From Nevskia sp. (lineage in GTDB: Bacteria > Pseudomonadota > Gammaproteobacteria > Nevskiales > Nevskiaceae): a stretch of 64,000 bases of DNA. The notes under the pieces are model-generated. The model had not been told where the DNA came from. It ran no database searches and saw only the letters and a program-made list of their open reading frames with translations. Made by a program: the position numbers and the translations under genes. Below are positions 17,133 through 25,879 of this stretch, piece by piece; position 1 is the stretch's first letter, and every line of letters begins with the position of its first letter. The stretch is taken from contig JARLJS010000151.1 in assembly GCA_031291075.1 (NCBI GenBank), positions 62,001 through 126,000 on the forward strand. Reading direction: 5' to 3'.

Positions 17133-17726
17133 TCAGGGGCCGGGTCTGCGCCCGCTGCGGATCGCTTCCTCGACCAGCTTGATCGCCCACACCGTCGCCC
17201 GGGTGGCGCTTTTGGGGTCGAGCAGCCATTCGCCCAGCATGCGCTCGTAGGTGGGCACGTTCCACAACACATCCAGCAATGCCGCCGCCATCAGCCGCTC
17301 AACCTGCGGCCAGTCGGGGGTCGCCCGTGTGACGGCTCCCAGCAGTGCACCACGGCGCGTCTGGTCGATCACCGCAAAGCTGGGATCCTTGACCGGCTCG
17401 GGCGAAACCGCGAATGAAGTCAGATACTCGAACAGGCGGCTGGTTACTTTGGCAAAATCCCGCAGTTCCAGTCCCTCGAGGTCGACCCCGGATTCCTCGA
17501 CCAACCGCTGCAGGATGGCATCGCGAAGCTTGCGCTCGGTGGAAAAATGGCGATGCACCGTGCGTTCGGTCACTCCCGCAAGCTCGCCGACGGCGCGGAA
17601 GGTGAGGCCCTGCCAGTCCCAGCGTGGAAGTTTATGGACGATCTTCACGCCGGCGGAAACGATGCGGCTGCGGGTTTCCTCCGCTTGCTGGCGCCGGAGC
17701 GGGCTGTTGTAGCTTCTGCGCTTCAC
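17133..17726 (-). CDS. TetR family transcriptional regulator
   Basis: 197 residues from a GTG at 17726 (CGGGA upstream); the open frame runs on to 18293, but that part overlaps the SDR gene antisense and carries no family similarity. The N-terminal DNA-binding domain has AEETRSRIVSAG and a recognition helix LAGVTERTVHRHFSTERKLRDAI, the TetR pattern. The rest is helical ligand-binding sequence without a recognised subfamily. It is divergent from the SDR at 17956 and probably controls it or its own promoter. It is separated from MarR by 120 bases. Confidence 0.85.
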   Translation of the reverse strand: MKRRSYNSPLRRQQAEETRSRIVSAGVKIVHKLPRWDWQGLTFRAVGELAGVTERTVHRHFSTERKLRDAILQRLVEESGVDLEGLELRDFAKVTSRLFEYLTSFAVSPEPVKDPSFAVIDQTRRGALLGAVTRATPDWPQVERLMAAALLDVLWNVPTYERMLGEWLLDPKSATRATVWAIKLVEEAIRSGRRPGP

Positions 17727-17851
17727 GATTGGTTTCCCGTCTTGTCGCGTCTCGTCTGGTCCGGTCCGTCCCGGCGCCTGGTCATTTTCCAAGCCCCGGC
17801 GCGCAGCAGCATATGCCGCTTGCAGCAATGGAAGGGCGAGGTTGTTCTGAT

Positions 17852-17865
17852 CAACATACCAGTTG
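17852..17865. promoter_or_regulatory. Inverted repeat between TetR and SDR genes
   Basis: CAACATACCAGTTG has 4-bp arms CAAC/GTTG around six bases, within the 229-base divergent region. It is a weak candidate for the operator of the adjacent TetR protein and does not fit the CAACANTGTTG spacing. Confidence 0.25.
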
Positions 17866-17955
17866 CATATTCTACAAACCACTCGGCGCGGGCAGCGCCT
17901 GAGCCAAAGCACCAGCGCCTCGCCAGGCGGCGCCGATCGGGAGGAAATGCCACGT

Positions 17956-18867
17956 ATGACTTGCAAATGGACCGTCGAGCTGATGCCGTCGCAGGCCGGC
18001 AAGACGGCGGTGGTGACGGGTGCCAACAGCGGCCTGGGACTGGAATCGGTCGTGGCCCTTGCCCGCGCGGGGGCGAGGGTGGTGATGGCGTGCCGGGATC
18101 CGCACAAGGCGGCGGCGGCGCTCGCCGAGGTCCGGCAGCGCGTGCCGCAGGGCCAGGTCGAGCCGATGAGCCTGGATCTGGCGAGCCTGGGCTCGGTGCG
18201 GCAGTTCGCGGACGCGTTTCGTGGGCGCCATTCGCGCCTGGATCTGCTCATCAACAACGCGGGCATCCTGGGCGTGCCCCTGACCCGGACCACGGAAGGC
18301 TTCGAAGGTCATATGGGTACCAACCACCTGGGCCACTTTGCCCTCACCGGCTTGCTGAGCGATACCCTGCTCGCCACCCCCGGAGCACGGATCATCACCG
18401 TGGGCAGCATGGGGCACTGGAACGCCAGGGGGCTCGACCTGGATGACTTGAATTTCGAGCGCTCCAGGTACACGCCCTTCGCCGCGTACTGCAGGAGCAA
18501 GCTGGCGAACCTTCTGTTCGTGCTGGAACTATCCCGGCGCCTGGCCGCCAGGGGTTCCGGCGTGATTGCCGCAGCTGCGCATCCGGGCGGGGCGGCCACC
18601 AACATCCAGCCGGCGGGCAGCAGGATCGTGAAGGCCATCGCGCTGCGATTCTTCATCAACACCGCGGCGCAGGGCGCGCTTCCGACGCTCTACGCGGCTA
18701 CCGCGCCGGACGTACGGAGCAATGACTACTTCGGGCCCGACGGCTTCCTCGGCATGCGCGGCTATCCGGGCGTCGCGCGGCGGCATCGGGCGGCGCGCGA
18801 TGCCGCCGCGGCCCGACGCCTTTGGGAGTTGTCCGAATCGCTGACCGGGATCGCCTATCTCGGCTGA
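17956..18867 (+). CDS. Short-chain dehydrogenase (retinol dehydrogenase/WWOX-like)
   Basis: 303 residues from the ATG at 17956, with GGAGG 11 bases upstream; an in-frame ATG at 17947 is too close to that site. Cofactor motif TGANSGLGLE and VVMACRDPHKA are those of the retinol-dehydrogenase-like SDR branch. NNAGI, TVGSMGHWNARG and AYCRSK (catalytic Tyr/Lys) complete the active site. These enzymes handle lipophilic alcohols and aldehydes. It lies upstream of the PQQ dehydrogenase with a 177-base gap holding its own candidate operator, so the two are probably separate units. Confidence 0.87.
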   Translation: MTCKWTVELMPSQAGKTAVVTGANSGLGLESVVALARAGARVVMACRDPHKAAAALAEVRQRVPQGQVEPMSLDLASLGSVRQFADAFRGRHSRLDLLINNAGILGVPLTRTTEGFEGHMGTNHLGHFALTGLLSDTLLATPGARIITVGSMGHWNARGLDLDDLNFERSRYTPFAAYCRSKLANLLFVLELSRRLAARGSGVIAAAAHPGGAATNIQPAGSRIVKAIALRFFINTAAQGALPTLYAATAPDVRSNDYFGPDGFLGMRGYPGVARRHRAARDAAAARRLWELSESLTGIAYLG

Positions 18868-18915
18868 ACGGCGGGCCTTGCCGGCGTGTCGTGGTTTTGC
18901 GGCGGCGTGGCGATG

Positions 18916-18932
18916 TGATACATCGTGTATCA
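18916..18932. promoter_or_regulatory. Perfect 17-bp palindrome before the PQQ dehydrogenase
   Basis: Arms TGATACA and TGTATCA around TCG form a perfect inverted repeat, 113 bases before the chosen start at 19045. A similar half site, TGATACATGGTG, lies between the P450 and TetR genes at 8308, so one TetR-type repressor might serve both promoters. Confidence 0.5.
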
Positions 18933-19044
18933 TTGTGATGTGGGTGTGGGTAATTAAAAATAGCAGCACAGGCGCCGTGGTTGACCGGCCCGCACTATTG
19001 ACGTCATAGTTGTGACACCAAATATTCCTATGGAACCATTGTCG

Positions 19045-21009
19045 ATGCGCTCGAATCGGTTCGGTACCCGCTTCGCGGGCCGATGGCTGCTGTGTTGCGG
19101 GCTCGCCGCTGCGATGTCGGTGGCCAGTGCCGCGGACCGGCCCGCGGATTCCTATCAGCATGGAACCAAGTATTCGCCTCTCGAGCAGATCAATCGCTCG
19201 AATGTGGCCAAGCTGGAACTGGCCTGGGAATACCACACTGGCGACTTGCCGCCCAAGGATCTGCGCAACACGCTGATGGCGTTCGAGGACGAGCCCAGCC
19301 TGATTGACGGCAACCTGGTGATTTGCACCACCTCACGCCGCCTGATCGCGCTCGATCCACAGACCGGCAAGCAGCGCTGGGTATTCGACCCGCAGGACCC
19401 CAAGCTCGGCATGCGCAAGTGTCGTGGGGTCGCGCATTGGGTCGACCCGCAGGCGGCCGAGGGCGCCGCTTGCAAGTCGCGAATTTTCCTAGGGACCGCT
19501 AACTACCGCCTGATGGCTATCGACGCCAGAACCGGCAGGTCCTGCGAGGACTTCGGAGACCACGGACAGGTCCAGATGACGATCAGCAAGCCGCAGCTGT
19601 TTCCCGGTGAAGTGGTGGCGACCTCCAACCCGGCGGTGGTCAGTGGCGTGGTCGTCGTCGGATCGGCGGTTGCCGACGATCAGCGGGTCGATGCGCCGAG
19701 CGGGCGGGTGCTGGCTTTCGATGCGCGCACCGGCAAGCCGCGCTGGCAATTCGATCCGGTGCCGCGCGATCCCGCCGATCCCGCGATGAAGACCTGGGCC
19801 AACGGCACCGAAGGTTATGGCGCCGGCAATGTCTGGTCATCGATGGCCGTGGACGAGGCCCATGACCTGGTCTATCTGCCCACCACCAGCCCGTCCAGTG
19901 ATTTCTACGGCGGCGGTCGGGCCGGCGACAACCGCTACTCGACCGCGGTGGTGGCGCTGCGGGGCTCCACCGGCCAGTTGGTGTGGGATCAGCAGATCGT
20001 GCACCACAACATCTTCGACTACGACGTTCCCACCGAGCCGATGCTGATCGATCTGCCGCAGCCCGGCGGATCGACCGTCCCGGCGCTGGTGCAGAACACC
20101 AAGATGGGCCTCATCTTCGTGTTCAACCGCCTCACCGGCGAGCCGCTGGTGCCCATCGTCGAACGGCCGGTGCCGACCGCGGGCGCGGTGCCGGGCGAGG
20201 TGCCATCCCCCACGCAGCCCTTTCCGCAGGGGATGCCGACACTGGCGCCGCAATCCTTCGGGCCCGACGATGCCTGGGGGTTCTCGGCCATCGACCGCTG
20301 GCTCTGCCGCAGGAAGATCGAGCGATACGATCCCAGCACCATCTATCTGCCCCCCAGCGCAAAGGGCACTATCTTCTCGCCCTCCGTCGGCGGCGGTCCC
20401 AATTGGGGCGGCGGCGCCTACGACCCGGACAGCCACATCATGGTGGTCCCCTCCAACCGGGTACCCACCGTAGTGACCCTGATCCCGCGGGCGCAGGCCA
20501 AGCTGAGCGATGACCAGGCCATCGAGAGCGGCGGCGTCATGATCTTCAAGAATCTCGGGGCGCCGTACGTGCCGCAGATCGAGCCGCTGCTGTCGCCCGC
20601 GGGCGCGCCCTGTTCAGCGCCGCCGTGGGCCGCGCTGACGGCGGTGGACCTGGTCACTCACAAGATCGTGTGGGAGGTGCCGCTCGGCAGCATCGAGAAG
20701 ATGATGCCGGTGCACCTGCCCTGGCACATCGACATGGATTTCGACCTGGGTACGCCGGGCGCGGGCGGTCCGCTGTTGACGGCCGGCGGCCTGGTGTTCA
20801 TCGGCTACACCCTGGACGATACCCTGCGGGCGTTCGATCTGCACACCGGCAAGGTGCTGTGGAAGGCTGATCTTCCCGCCGCCGGTACCGCCGTGCCGGT
20901 CACCTACGAGGTCGGTGGAGAGCAGTACATCGTCATCCCCGCCGGGGGACACAGCATGTACCACTCCACGCTCGGCGATTCGGTCGTCGCCTACAAGCTC
21001 AAGCATTAA
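19045..21009 (+). CDS. PQQ-dependent dehydrogenase, periplasmic
   Basis: 654 residues from the ATG at 19045; ATG 19030 and GTG 19012 are in-frame alternatives. The 19045 start gives a clean signal peptide (RSNRFGTRF, hydrophobic core, ASA then ADRP), so the enzyme is exported. The body is an eight-bladed quinoprotein propeller: WEYHTGDL at the start, repeated W/GK tryptophan-docking blocks (ALDPQTGKQRW, AFDARTGKPRW, AFDLHTGKVLW), and cysteines that may bridge (CRGVAH, C). It would oxidise an alcohol or aldehyde in the periplasm and pass electrons to ubiquinone or a cytochrome. No cytochrome domain and no PQQ biosynthesis genes are present here. Confidence 0.9.
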   Translation: MRSNRFGTRFAGRWLLCCGLAAAMSVASAADRPADSYQHGTKYSPLEQINRSNVAKLELAWEYHTGDLPPKDLRNTLMAFEDEPSLIDGNLVICTTSRRLIALDPQTGKQRWVFDPQDPKLGMRKCRGVAHWVDPQAAEGAACKSRIFLGTANYRLMAIDARTGRSCEDFGDHGQVQMTISKPQLFPGEVVATSNPAVVSGVVVVGSAVADDQRVDAPSGRVLAFDARTGKPRWQFDPVPRDPADPAMKTWANGTEGYGAGNVWSSMAVDEAHDLVYLPTTSPSSDFYGGGRAGDNRYSTAVVALRGSTGQLVWDQQIVHHNIFDYDVPTEPMLIDLPQPGGSTVPALVQNTKMGLIFVFNRLTGEPLVPIVERPVPTAGAVPGEVPSPTQPFPQGMPTLAPQSFGPDDAWGFSAIDRWLCRRKIERYDPSTIYLPPSAKGTIFSPSVGGGPNWGGGAYDPDSHIMVVPSNRVPTVVTLIPRAQAKLSDDQAIESGGVMIFKNLGAPYVPQIEPLLSPAGAPCSAPPWAALTAVDLVTHKIVWEVPLGSIEKMMPVHLPWHIDMDFDLGTPGAGGPLLTAGGLVFIGYTLDDTLRAFDLHTGKVLWKADLPAAGTAVPVTYEVGGEQYIVIPAGGHSMYHSTLGDSVVAYKLKH

Positions 21010-21028
21010 GGAAGGCCTGATCAACCGT

Positions 21029-21050
21029 CGCCCCGGCGCAAGCCGGGGCG
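21029..21050. terminator. Bidirectional hairpin terminator
   Basis: A perfect 9-bp stem CGCCCCGGC / GCCGGGGCG closed by a GCAA tetraloop sits between the convergent stops of the PQQ dehydrogenase (21009) and the molybdenum hydroxylase large subunit (21053). No T-run follows, but placement and stability argue for transcription termination in both directions. Confidence 0.6.
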
Positions 21051-21052
21051 CG

Positions 21053-23785
21053 CTATCGCTCGATCCGCTCTCCAGTCAACTTGGCGCTGCCGAAGATGCC
21101 CATCTTGACCTTGCCGGTGAGCTTGTCGCCGTCGAAGCGGATGTCGTACTTGAGCGTGAGCGACATCGGCTTGGTGACTTTCAGATCGAACTTCAGATTG
21201 TTGCCGTCCAGGACCCCTTGAAAGTTTTCGGTGCCGATATCGCTGATCAGTGAGCCGGTGACGCTGTTGCCGGCGGATTTGAAGCGCCCGTTGAAGGTCT
21301 GCGGACCCAGCGGGGTGGCGAGTACCAGCTTCCACGTCCCGTCGATGCTGCTGTCGGCGGCCGGCGGCGGTACCTGCGCTGCCAGCGGGGACGGGACGGG
21401 CTGGACGTCGGTAGGGGCGGGCGCGGCGGGGATCGCGGCCGGGGGGGCGTGGCCAGGCGCTTTCGGCGCCAGCGAGCGCCCCTCGATGACCTCGAGGATG
21501 CGGGTGGGCGTGAGCGGGAGCTCCAGCGGGATGGGGCCGAAGGGCGCGAGCGCATCGGCAATGGCGTTGACCAGCGTCGGCGGCCCGATGATGCAGCCGC
21601 CTTCGCCCACGCCTCTGAAGCCGCCCACCGCCTGGGAGGGCGTGTTGGCGTGAATGTATTCGAAGTCCGGCGTATCGGAGATGGCCGGCAGCAGGTAGTC
21701 CTTGTAGGTGACGGCGGTGGGATTGCCGCGTGCGTCGAAGCTGACCTGTTCCATCAGCACGCAGCCGATCGCCTGGGTCAGTCCGCCCGCGATCTGCCCC
21801 TCGACCACGGCGGGATGGATCATCACGCCGCAATCCTCGCTGCAGAGCCAACGCTTGATCTTCACGAACCCCGTCTCGGCGTCGACCTCCACGATGCAGG
21901 CGTGCGCGGCGCTGGTGAGGGTCAGCGGCGGCGGCCGGTACCGGTACTGCACCTCGAGGCCCGCCTCCATGCCGGGCGGCAGGCGTTCCGGCTCGCCGTA
22001 AGCAAGCTCGGCGATCTCGCGCAGGCTGCGCGTCTTGTCGGGCTCTCCTACCACGCGGATTACGCCGGCTTCGATGCGGACCTGCGCCGGATCGGCTTCG
22101 AGCAGATGGGCGGCAATGCGCTTGATCTTGTCGGCGAGGAGTTCCGCCGCCTTGATGGAGGCACCGCCGCCCGCGACGGCCTGGCGGCTGCCCGAGGCAC
22201 CTGCGCCGAACCCGCCGCGGGAACTGTCGTCTTCGAAAATCGACACATCCTCGAACGGCACCCCCAGGTGGTCGGCGATGATCTGGGCCATGGTGGTCTG
22301 GGTGCCGTGACCCTGGGAATGCGTGCTGAGGACCGCCGTGACCTTGCCGGTGGGCTCGACGCGGATCTGCGCCACGTCGCTGGCCAGGACGCTGATGCCG
22401 GCGCTCCCCGCGGTGGGCTCGATATAGGTCGCGAAGCCCAGGCCGAGGTAACGTCCCTGCGTGCGCGCAGCCGCCTGCTCGGCGCGGAACGCCGCGACGT
22501 CCAGGTGCTCAAGCAGAATCTCCAGGCATTCGGCCGGCGTGATGTCCTCCAGCGGGATGCCGAACGGCGTCGTGCACGGCTGGTCGGCGCGCGTCACGAG
22601 GTTGCGGCGCCGGATTTCGATGGGGTCGATGCCGATCTTGCGCGCGGCGATGTCCAGGACCGTTTCACGCGCCAGCGATTCCATCGCCCAGGGCCCGCGG
22701 TACGCCGCCAGGCCAGCGGTGTTGGTGTACCAGCCGCGGGTGTAGAAGCTGAAGCCCGGCATCTTGTGGGCGGCCCACAGGAACATCGACACGGCGATGT
22801 TGCAGTCCGCGCCATGCGGGTAGGCGCCGTTGTTGAGGTGATAATCCGCGTGCGAGGCCAGCAAATGACCCTGGGCGTCGAAAGCGACCCGCAGCGTCAT
22901 TTCCTGCTCGCGGGCCTGGTTGGCGGCGGTGAGGTTTTCGAGCCGGTCCTCGATCCATTTCAGCGGCCGGCCCAGAACGATGCCGGCGGCGACCACTGCG
23001 ATCTCCTCACGCCAGGGCTGCACCTTCAGGCCGAAGGAGCCGCCGACGTCCTTGGAGATGACCCGTACGCTCATCTGCGGCATGCCCAGCGCCAGCGAGA
23101 TGTATCGCGCCGCCATCTGCGGACTCTGGCAGGAGATGTAGACGGTGAGCTCGCCGTCACCGTGCTTGTCTACCACCACGCCGCGCGTTTCGATCGGCGA
23201 CTGGGCCACGCGCTGATGCTTGATGGTGGCGGTCACCAGGTGCGGGGCCTGCGCCAGTCGCTGCTCGATGTCCTCGTCGTGCTCCTCGCCCATGGCGATG
23301 GCGGCGTTGGTGTCGGTGTCCGGGTGCACCAGCGGCCCGCTGCGGGCGTCGTCCAGGGTGACGACGGGATCTTCCTCGTCGTACTCGACCGTTACCAGGC
23401 CCGCGGCGTCCTCGGCCAGGTAGCGATCCCGGGCGGCAACCAGGGCGACCGGATCGCCGACATAGGCGACGCGCTGCGTCGCCAGCGGCGCAATGGCGAT
23501 GGCCGGCGCACTCAGGTAGAAGCTGAGCATGTTGATCTTGAAGCGGGCCAGGTCCCCGGCGGTCAGGACCGCGTACACTCCCGGCGCTTCGCGCGCGAGG
23601 GAGGTGTCGATCGAGCGGATGCGTCCCCGCGCGATCGGACTGCGCACGAACGCCACGTGGAGCATGCCGGGCAATTCGACGTCGTCGACATAGACGCCCT
23701 GTCCGCGCAACAGACGCTCGTCTTCCTTGCGCGGTACCCGCTGGCCGACGTAGCGGGCGGCTTCGACCGGTTTCATCTCGTTCAC
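21053..23785 (-). CDS. Xanthine dehydrogenase-family molybdopterin subunit (CoxL-like) with C-terminal fused domain
   Basis: 910 residues against the usual 770-800. The GTG start at 23785 overlaps the upstream stop as GTGA and has AAGGAGA before it, which settles the start; an ATG lies three codons later. The core has the Moco-binding pattern (GRPLKWIEDR, AYRGPWAMES near the active-site loop, GVGEGG with the essential Glu near the end). True CO dehydrogenase has AYRCSFR, so this is a hydroxylase of another kind. A Pro/Ala-rich linker (about 765-812) leads to a 97-residue domain (814-910) related to the P450 tail and to the protein at 49683. It would hydroxylate a substrate carbon using water, as part of a CoxLMS-type complex. 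Confidence 0.92.
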   Translation of the reverse strand: MNEMKPVEAARYVGQRVPRKEDERLLRGQGVYVDDVELPGMLHVAFVRSPIARGRIRSIDTSLAREAPGVYAVLTAGDLARFKINMLSFYLSAPAIAIAPLATQRVAYVGDPVALVAARDRYLAEDAAGLVTVEYDEEDPVVTLDDARSGPLVHPDTDTNAAIAMGEEHDEDIEQRLAQAPHLVTATIKHQRVAQSPIETRGVVVDKHGDGELTVYISCQSPQMAARYISLALGMPQMSVRVISKDVGGSFGLKVQPWREEIAVVAAGIVLGRPLKWIEDRLENLTAANQAREQEMTLRVAFDAQGHLLASHADYHLNNGAYPHGADCNIAVSMFLWAAHKMPGFSFYTRGWYTNTAGLAAYRGPWAMESLARETVLDIAARKIGIDPIEIRRRNLVTRADQPCTTPFGIPLEDITPAECLEILLEHLDVAAFRAEQAAARTQGRYLGLGFATYIEPTAGSAGISVLASDVAQIRVEPTGKVTAVLSTHSQGHGTQTTMAQIIADHLGVPFEDVSIFEDDSSRGGFGAGASGSRQAVAGGGASIKAAELLADKIKRIAAHLLEADPAQVRIEAGVIRVVGEPDKTRSLREIAELAYGEPERLPPGMEAGLEVQYRYRPPPLTLTSAAHACIVEVDAETGFVKIKRWLCSEDCGVMIHPAVVEGQIAGGLTQAIGCVLMEQVSFDARGNPTAVTYKDYLLPAISDTPDFEYIHANTPSQAVGGFRGVGEGGCIIGPPTLVNAIADALAPFGPIPLELPLTPTRILEVIEGRSLAPKAPGHAPPAAIPAAPAPTDVQPVPSPLAAQVPPPAADSSIDGTWKLVLATPLGPQTFNGRFKSAGNSVTGSLISDIGTENFQGVLDGNNLKFDLKVTKPMSLTLKYDIRFDGDKLTGKVKMGIFGSAKLTGERIER

Positions 23786-24267
23786 GCCGGTTCTCCTTGC
23801 GTGCCGCCGCCAAGCTTTTGCGCGGCACGGCGAATCCCCTGGTATCCGGTGCAGCGGCAGACATGACCCGACAGGGCGGCGAGCAGGCTGTCGGCGCCGG
23901 GCGGCCCGGTGCCGCTGGTGAGCGCCGCCAGCGTCATCACGATGCCCGGCGTGCAGAAGCCGCATTGCAGGCCGAATTCGTCGCGCAGCGCCTGCTGGAC
24001 CGGGTGCAGGCCGCCGTCGGCCCCGGCCAGTCCCTCGACCGTGGTGACGGCGGCGCCATCCGCCTGCACGGCGAGCATGAGGCAGGCGCGCACCGCCGCT
24101 CCGTCCACGACGACGGTGCAGGCCCCGCATACGCCGTGCTCGCAGCCGACGTGGACGCCGGTGTAGCCGCAATGCATCCGCAGGAAATCGCTGAGCAGCA
24201 ACCGACCCTCGACACTGGCGTCGTGGCGCCGACCGTTGATGGTGACCTGAATGCCGTGGACGCTCAC
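23782..24267 (-). CDS. 2Fe-2S subunit of molybdenum hydroxylase (CoxS-like)
   Basis: 161 residues with both cluster sites of the xanthine oxidase small subunit: the plant-type site GCEHGVCGACTVVVDG with the further Cys in VRACLM, and the helical site CGFCTPGI plus CRCTGYQGI. It passes electrons from the molybdenum centre to FAD. Start GTG 24267 overlaps the medium-subunit stop as GTGA; its own stop overlaps the large-subunit GTG the same way, so translation of the operon is coupled. A longer open frame upstream is the antisense/medium-subunit overlap and is rejected. Cytosolic, no Tat signal. Confidence 0.95.
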   Translation of the reverse strand: MSVHGIQVTINGRRHDASVEGRLLLSDFLRMHCGYTGVHVGCEHGVCGACTVVVDGAAVRACLMLAVQADGAAVTTVEGLAGADGGLHPVQQALRDEFGLQCGFCTPGIVMTLAALTSGTGPPGADSLLAALSGHVCRCTGYQGIRRAAQKLGGGTQGEPA

Positions 24268-25127
24268 TGGTGCACCTGCAGGGCTTCGCTCAAGGCGCGC
24301 GCGAACACACGCCGACCCACGGTCCGGCGGTACGCGGCCGTGGCGTGGTGATCGTCGAAGGGATCGGTATCGGCAACCGCCAGCCCGGCCAGTTTGTCGA
24401 AGTCGAGCCCGGCGACGGGTTGTCCGACCAGCGCCTGTTCCGCCTGGCGGGCCTTGATCGGCGTCGGCCCCATGCCGAACCACGCCAGGCCGGCGCGCTC
24501 GATGTGGCCGTCCTTCACCGCGACAGCGCCGGTGAGACCGACCAGCGCGAAATCACCGGGCCGCATCGCCACCTCGCGGAACACGTTGACGGTGCCGGAT
24601 GGCCAATCGGGAAACTGGATCGACACGACCAGCTCGTCCTGCGCCAGCGCGGTCATGTAGGGGCCCAGGTACAGATCGGCCGCGGCGATGCGGCGGCTGC
24701 CGCGCACGGAGCGCGCCTCCACCGAGGCGCCGAGCGCCACCGCGGTGGCCGGCAGCTCGGCGGCGGGTTCGCCGAGGGCGATCGAGCCGCCGATGGTGCC
24801 GCGGTTGCGCGTCTGGTGATGCCCGACATGGCGCGTAGCGGTGACCAGCAGGGGCAGGGATTTCGCCAGCGTGGAATCCGCGATGGCTTCGTTCTGGCGC
24901 GTGACCGGTCCGATGCGCGTGTATCCCTCGGAGCGCGTCACGCCGCGCAGCGCGGCGATGCGGTTGATGTCGACCAGGATAAAGGGCTGGCTCATGCGCA
25001 GCGCCAGCAGCGGCATCAGGGTCTGGCCGCCGGCGAGGATGGTGGCTCCGCCACCGGCCTCGGCCAGTTGCGCGCAGGCTTCCTCGATCGTCGCCGGGGC
25101 GATGTAGTCGAACGGAGCGGGTTTCAC
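24264..25127 (-). CDS. FAD-binding subunit of molybdenum hydroxylase (CoxM-like)
   Basis: 287 residues of the CO dehydrogenase flavoprotein type: FAD pyrophosphate site AGGQTLMPLLALR (about 32-44), then TRHVGHHQTRNRGTIGGSIA (middle), the second FAD contact, and a CO_deh_flav C-terminal domain. It transfers electrons from the 2Fe-2S subunit to the final acceptor. Start is GTG at 25127, overlapping the stop of the CoxG-like gene as GTGA; the stop overlaps the next gene as GTGA. These overlaps show that the four proteins are made together. Confidence 0.94.
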   Translation of the reverse strand: MKPAPFDYIAPATIEEACAQLAEAGGGATILAGGQTLMPLLALRMSQPFILVDINRIAALRGVTRSEGYTRIGPVTRQNEAIADSTLAKSLPLLVTATRHVGHHQTRNRGTIGGSIALGEPAAELPATAVALGASVEARSVRGSRRIAAADLYLGPYMTALAQDELVVSIQFPDWPSGTVNVFREVAMRPGDFALVGLTGAVAVKDGHIERAGLAWFGMGPTPIKARQAEQALVGQPVAGLDFDKLAGLAVADTDPFDDHHATAAYRRTVGRRVFARALSEALQVHQ

Positions 25128-25879
25128 CGCCGCGCCTCCTCGACGAGTCGCGCCAGCAGCTTGGGATCGAGCATAACCACGGGCGCCGCCGAGCGGCGGC
25201 CAAATTCAAAGCCCGTCGCCGCGACGATCATTACGAGCAGGCCGATGGACAGCCCCATCCAATCCGACTCGCCGCCGCCACGAGGCGCGTGCCCGACGAG
25301 GTAGCCGACCAGCGCCGAAAATGACAGGGCCAGCATCCATACCCAGGAAGGGCCGCGCGAAGGAACAGTCCCGGTCGCCGCCGACGGCAGCGAGGCCGGC
25401 AACGCCCCTTGGGCAGGCGCTGCGACGGCGGCCGGCGGCGGCCCGACGATGGATCCAAACTCCTGGAAGAACCTCCCGGCAAGCTGCTTCGCGGTGGCGT
25501 CGATGATGGGGCCGCCGAGTTGCGCCAGGCGCCCGCCGATCTGGGCATCAACCTCGTAGGACAGCAGGGTGCCTTCCGCGCCTTCGCTGGCAAGCCGTAC
25601 CCGGGTGCTGCTCTTCACGAAGCCGACCGTGCCGCCCTGGCCTTCGATGGTCATGGTGTAACCGCGCGGTGGATCGATGTCCGAAAGCGTGACCATGCCG
25701 TTGAATCGCGCGCCGATCGGGCCGATCTTGATTTCCGCCACCGCGCGCATCCGCTCGGCGGATTCCTTCACCATCGACTGACACCCCGGGACGCAGCGCT
25801 TGAGGATGTCAGGATCGTACAGCGCCTCCCAAACCCGCTGGGTCGGCGCGGCGATCCTCTGCTGTCCAGTCATTTGCAT
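25124..25879 (-). CDS. CoxG-like SRPBCC protein with two C-terminal membrane segments
   Basis: 251 residues; ATG 25879 chosen (AGAGAG upstream), ATG 25873 also possible. The first 145 residues are a carbon-monoxide-dehydrogenase subunit G domain (SRPBCC fold): Q.I.AP...VW.AL.DP..L..C.PGC and IKIGPIGARFNG. CoxG proteins anchor and mature Cox-type hydroxylases at the membrane. After a Pro/Ala linker come two hydrophobic segments (about 179-197 and 207-226), giving a membrane hairpin. First gene of the GTGA-coupled operon, so the hydroxylase is probably recruited to the inner membrane. The SRPBCC pocket could also bind a lipophilic ligand, which is speculation. Confidence 0.88.
   Translation of the reverse strand: MQMTGQQRIAAPTQRVWEALYDPDILKRCVPGCQSMVKESAERMRAVAEIKIGPIGARFNGMVTLSDIDPPRGYTMTIEGQGGTVGFVKSSTRVRLASEGAEGTLLSYEVDAQIGGRLAQLGGPIIDATAKQLAGRFFQEFGSIVGPPPAAVAAPAQGALPASLPSAATGTVPSRGPSWVWMLALSFSALVGYLVGHAPRGGGESDWMGLSIGLLVMIVAATGFEFGRRSAAPVVMLDPKLLARLVEEARR

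Noticed and set aside
21449-23866. 805-codon open frame antisense to the CoxL-like gene
   Set aside because: Long only because of high third-position GC in the real gene; no recognisable domain or ribosome site, and the opposite strand carries an intact molybdenum-hydroxylase subunit.
21053-25879. Carbon monoxide dehydrogenase operon
   Set aside because: The large subunit lacks the AYRCSFR active-site loop of true CO dehydrogenase; only the family architecture is shared.
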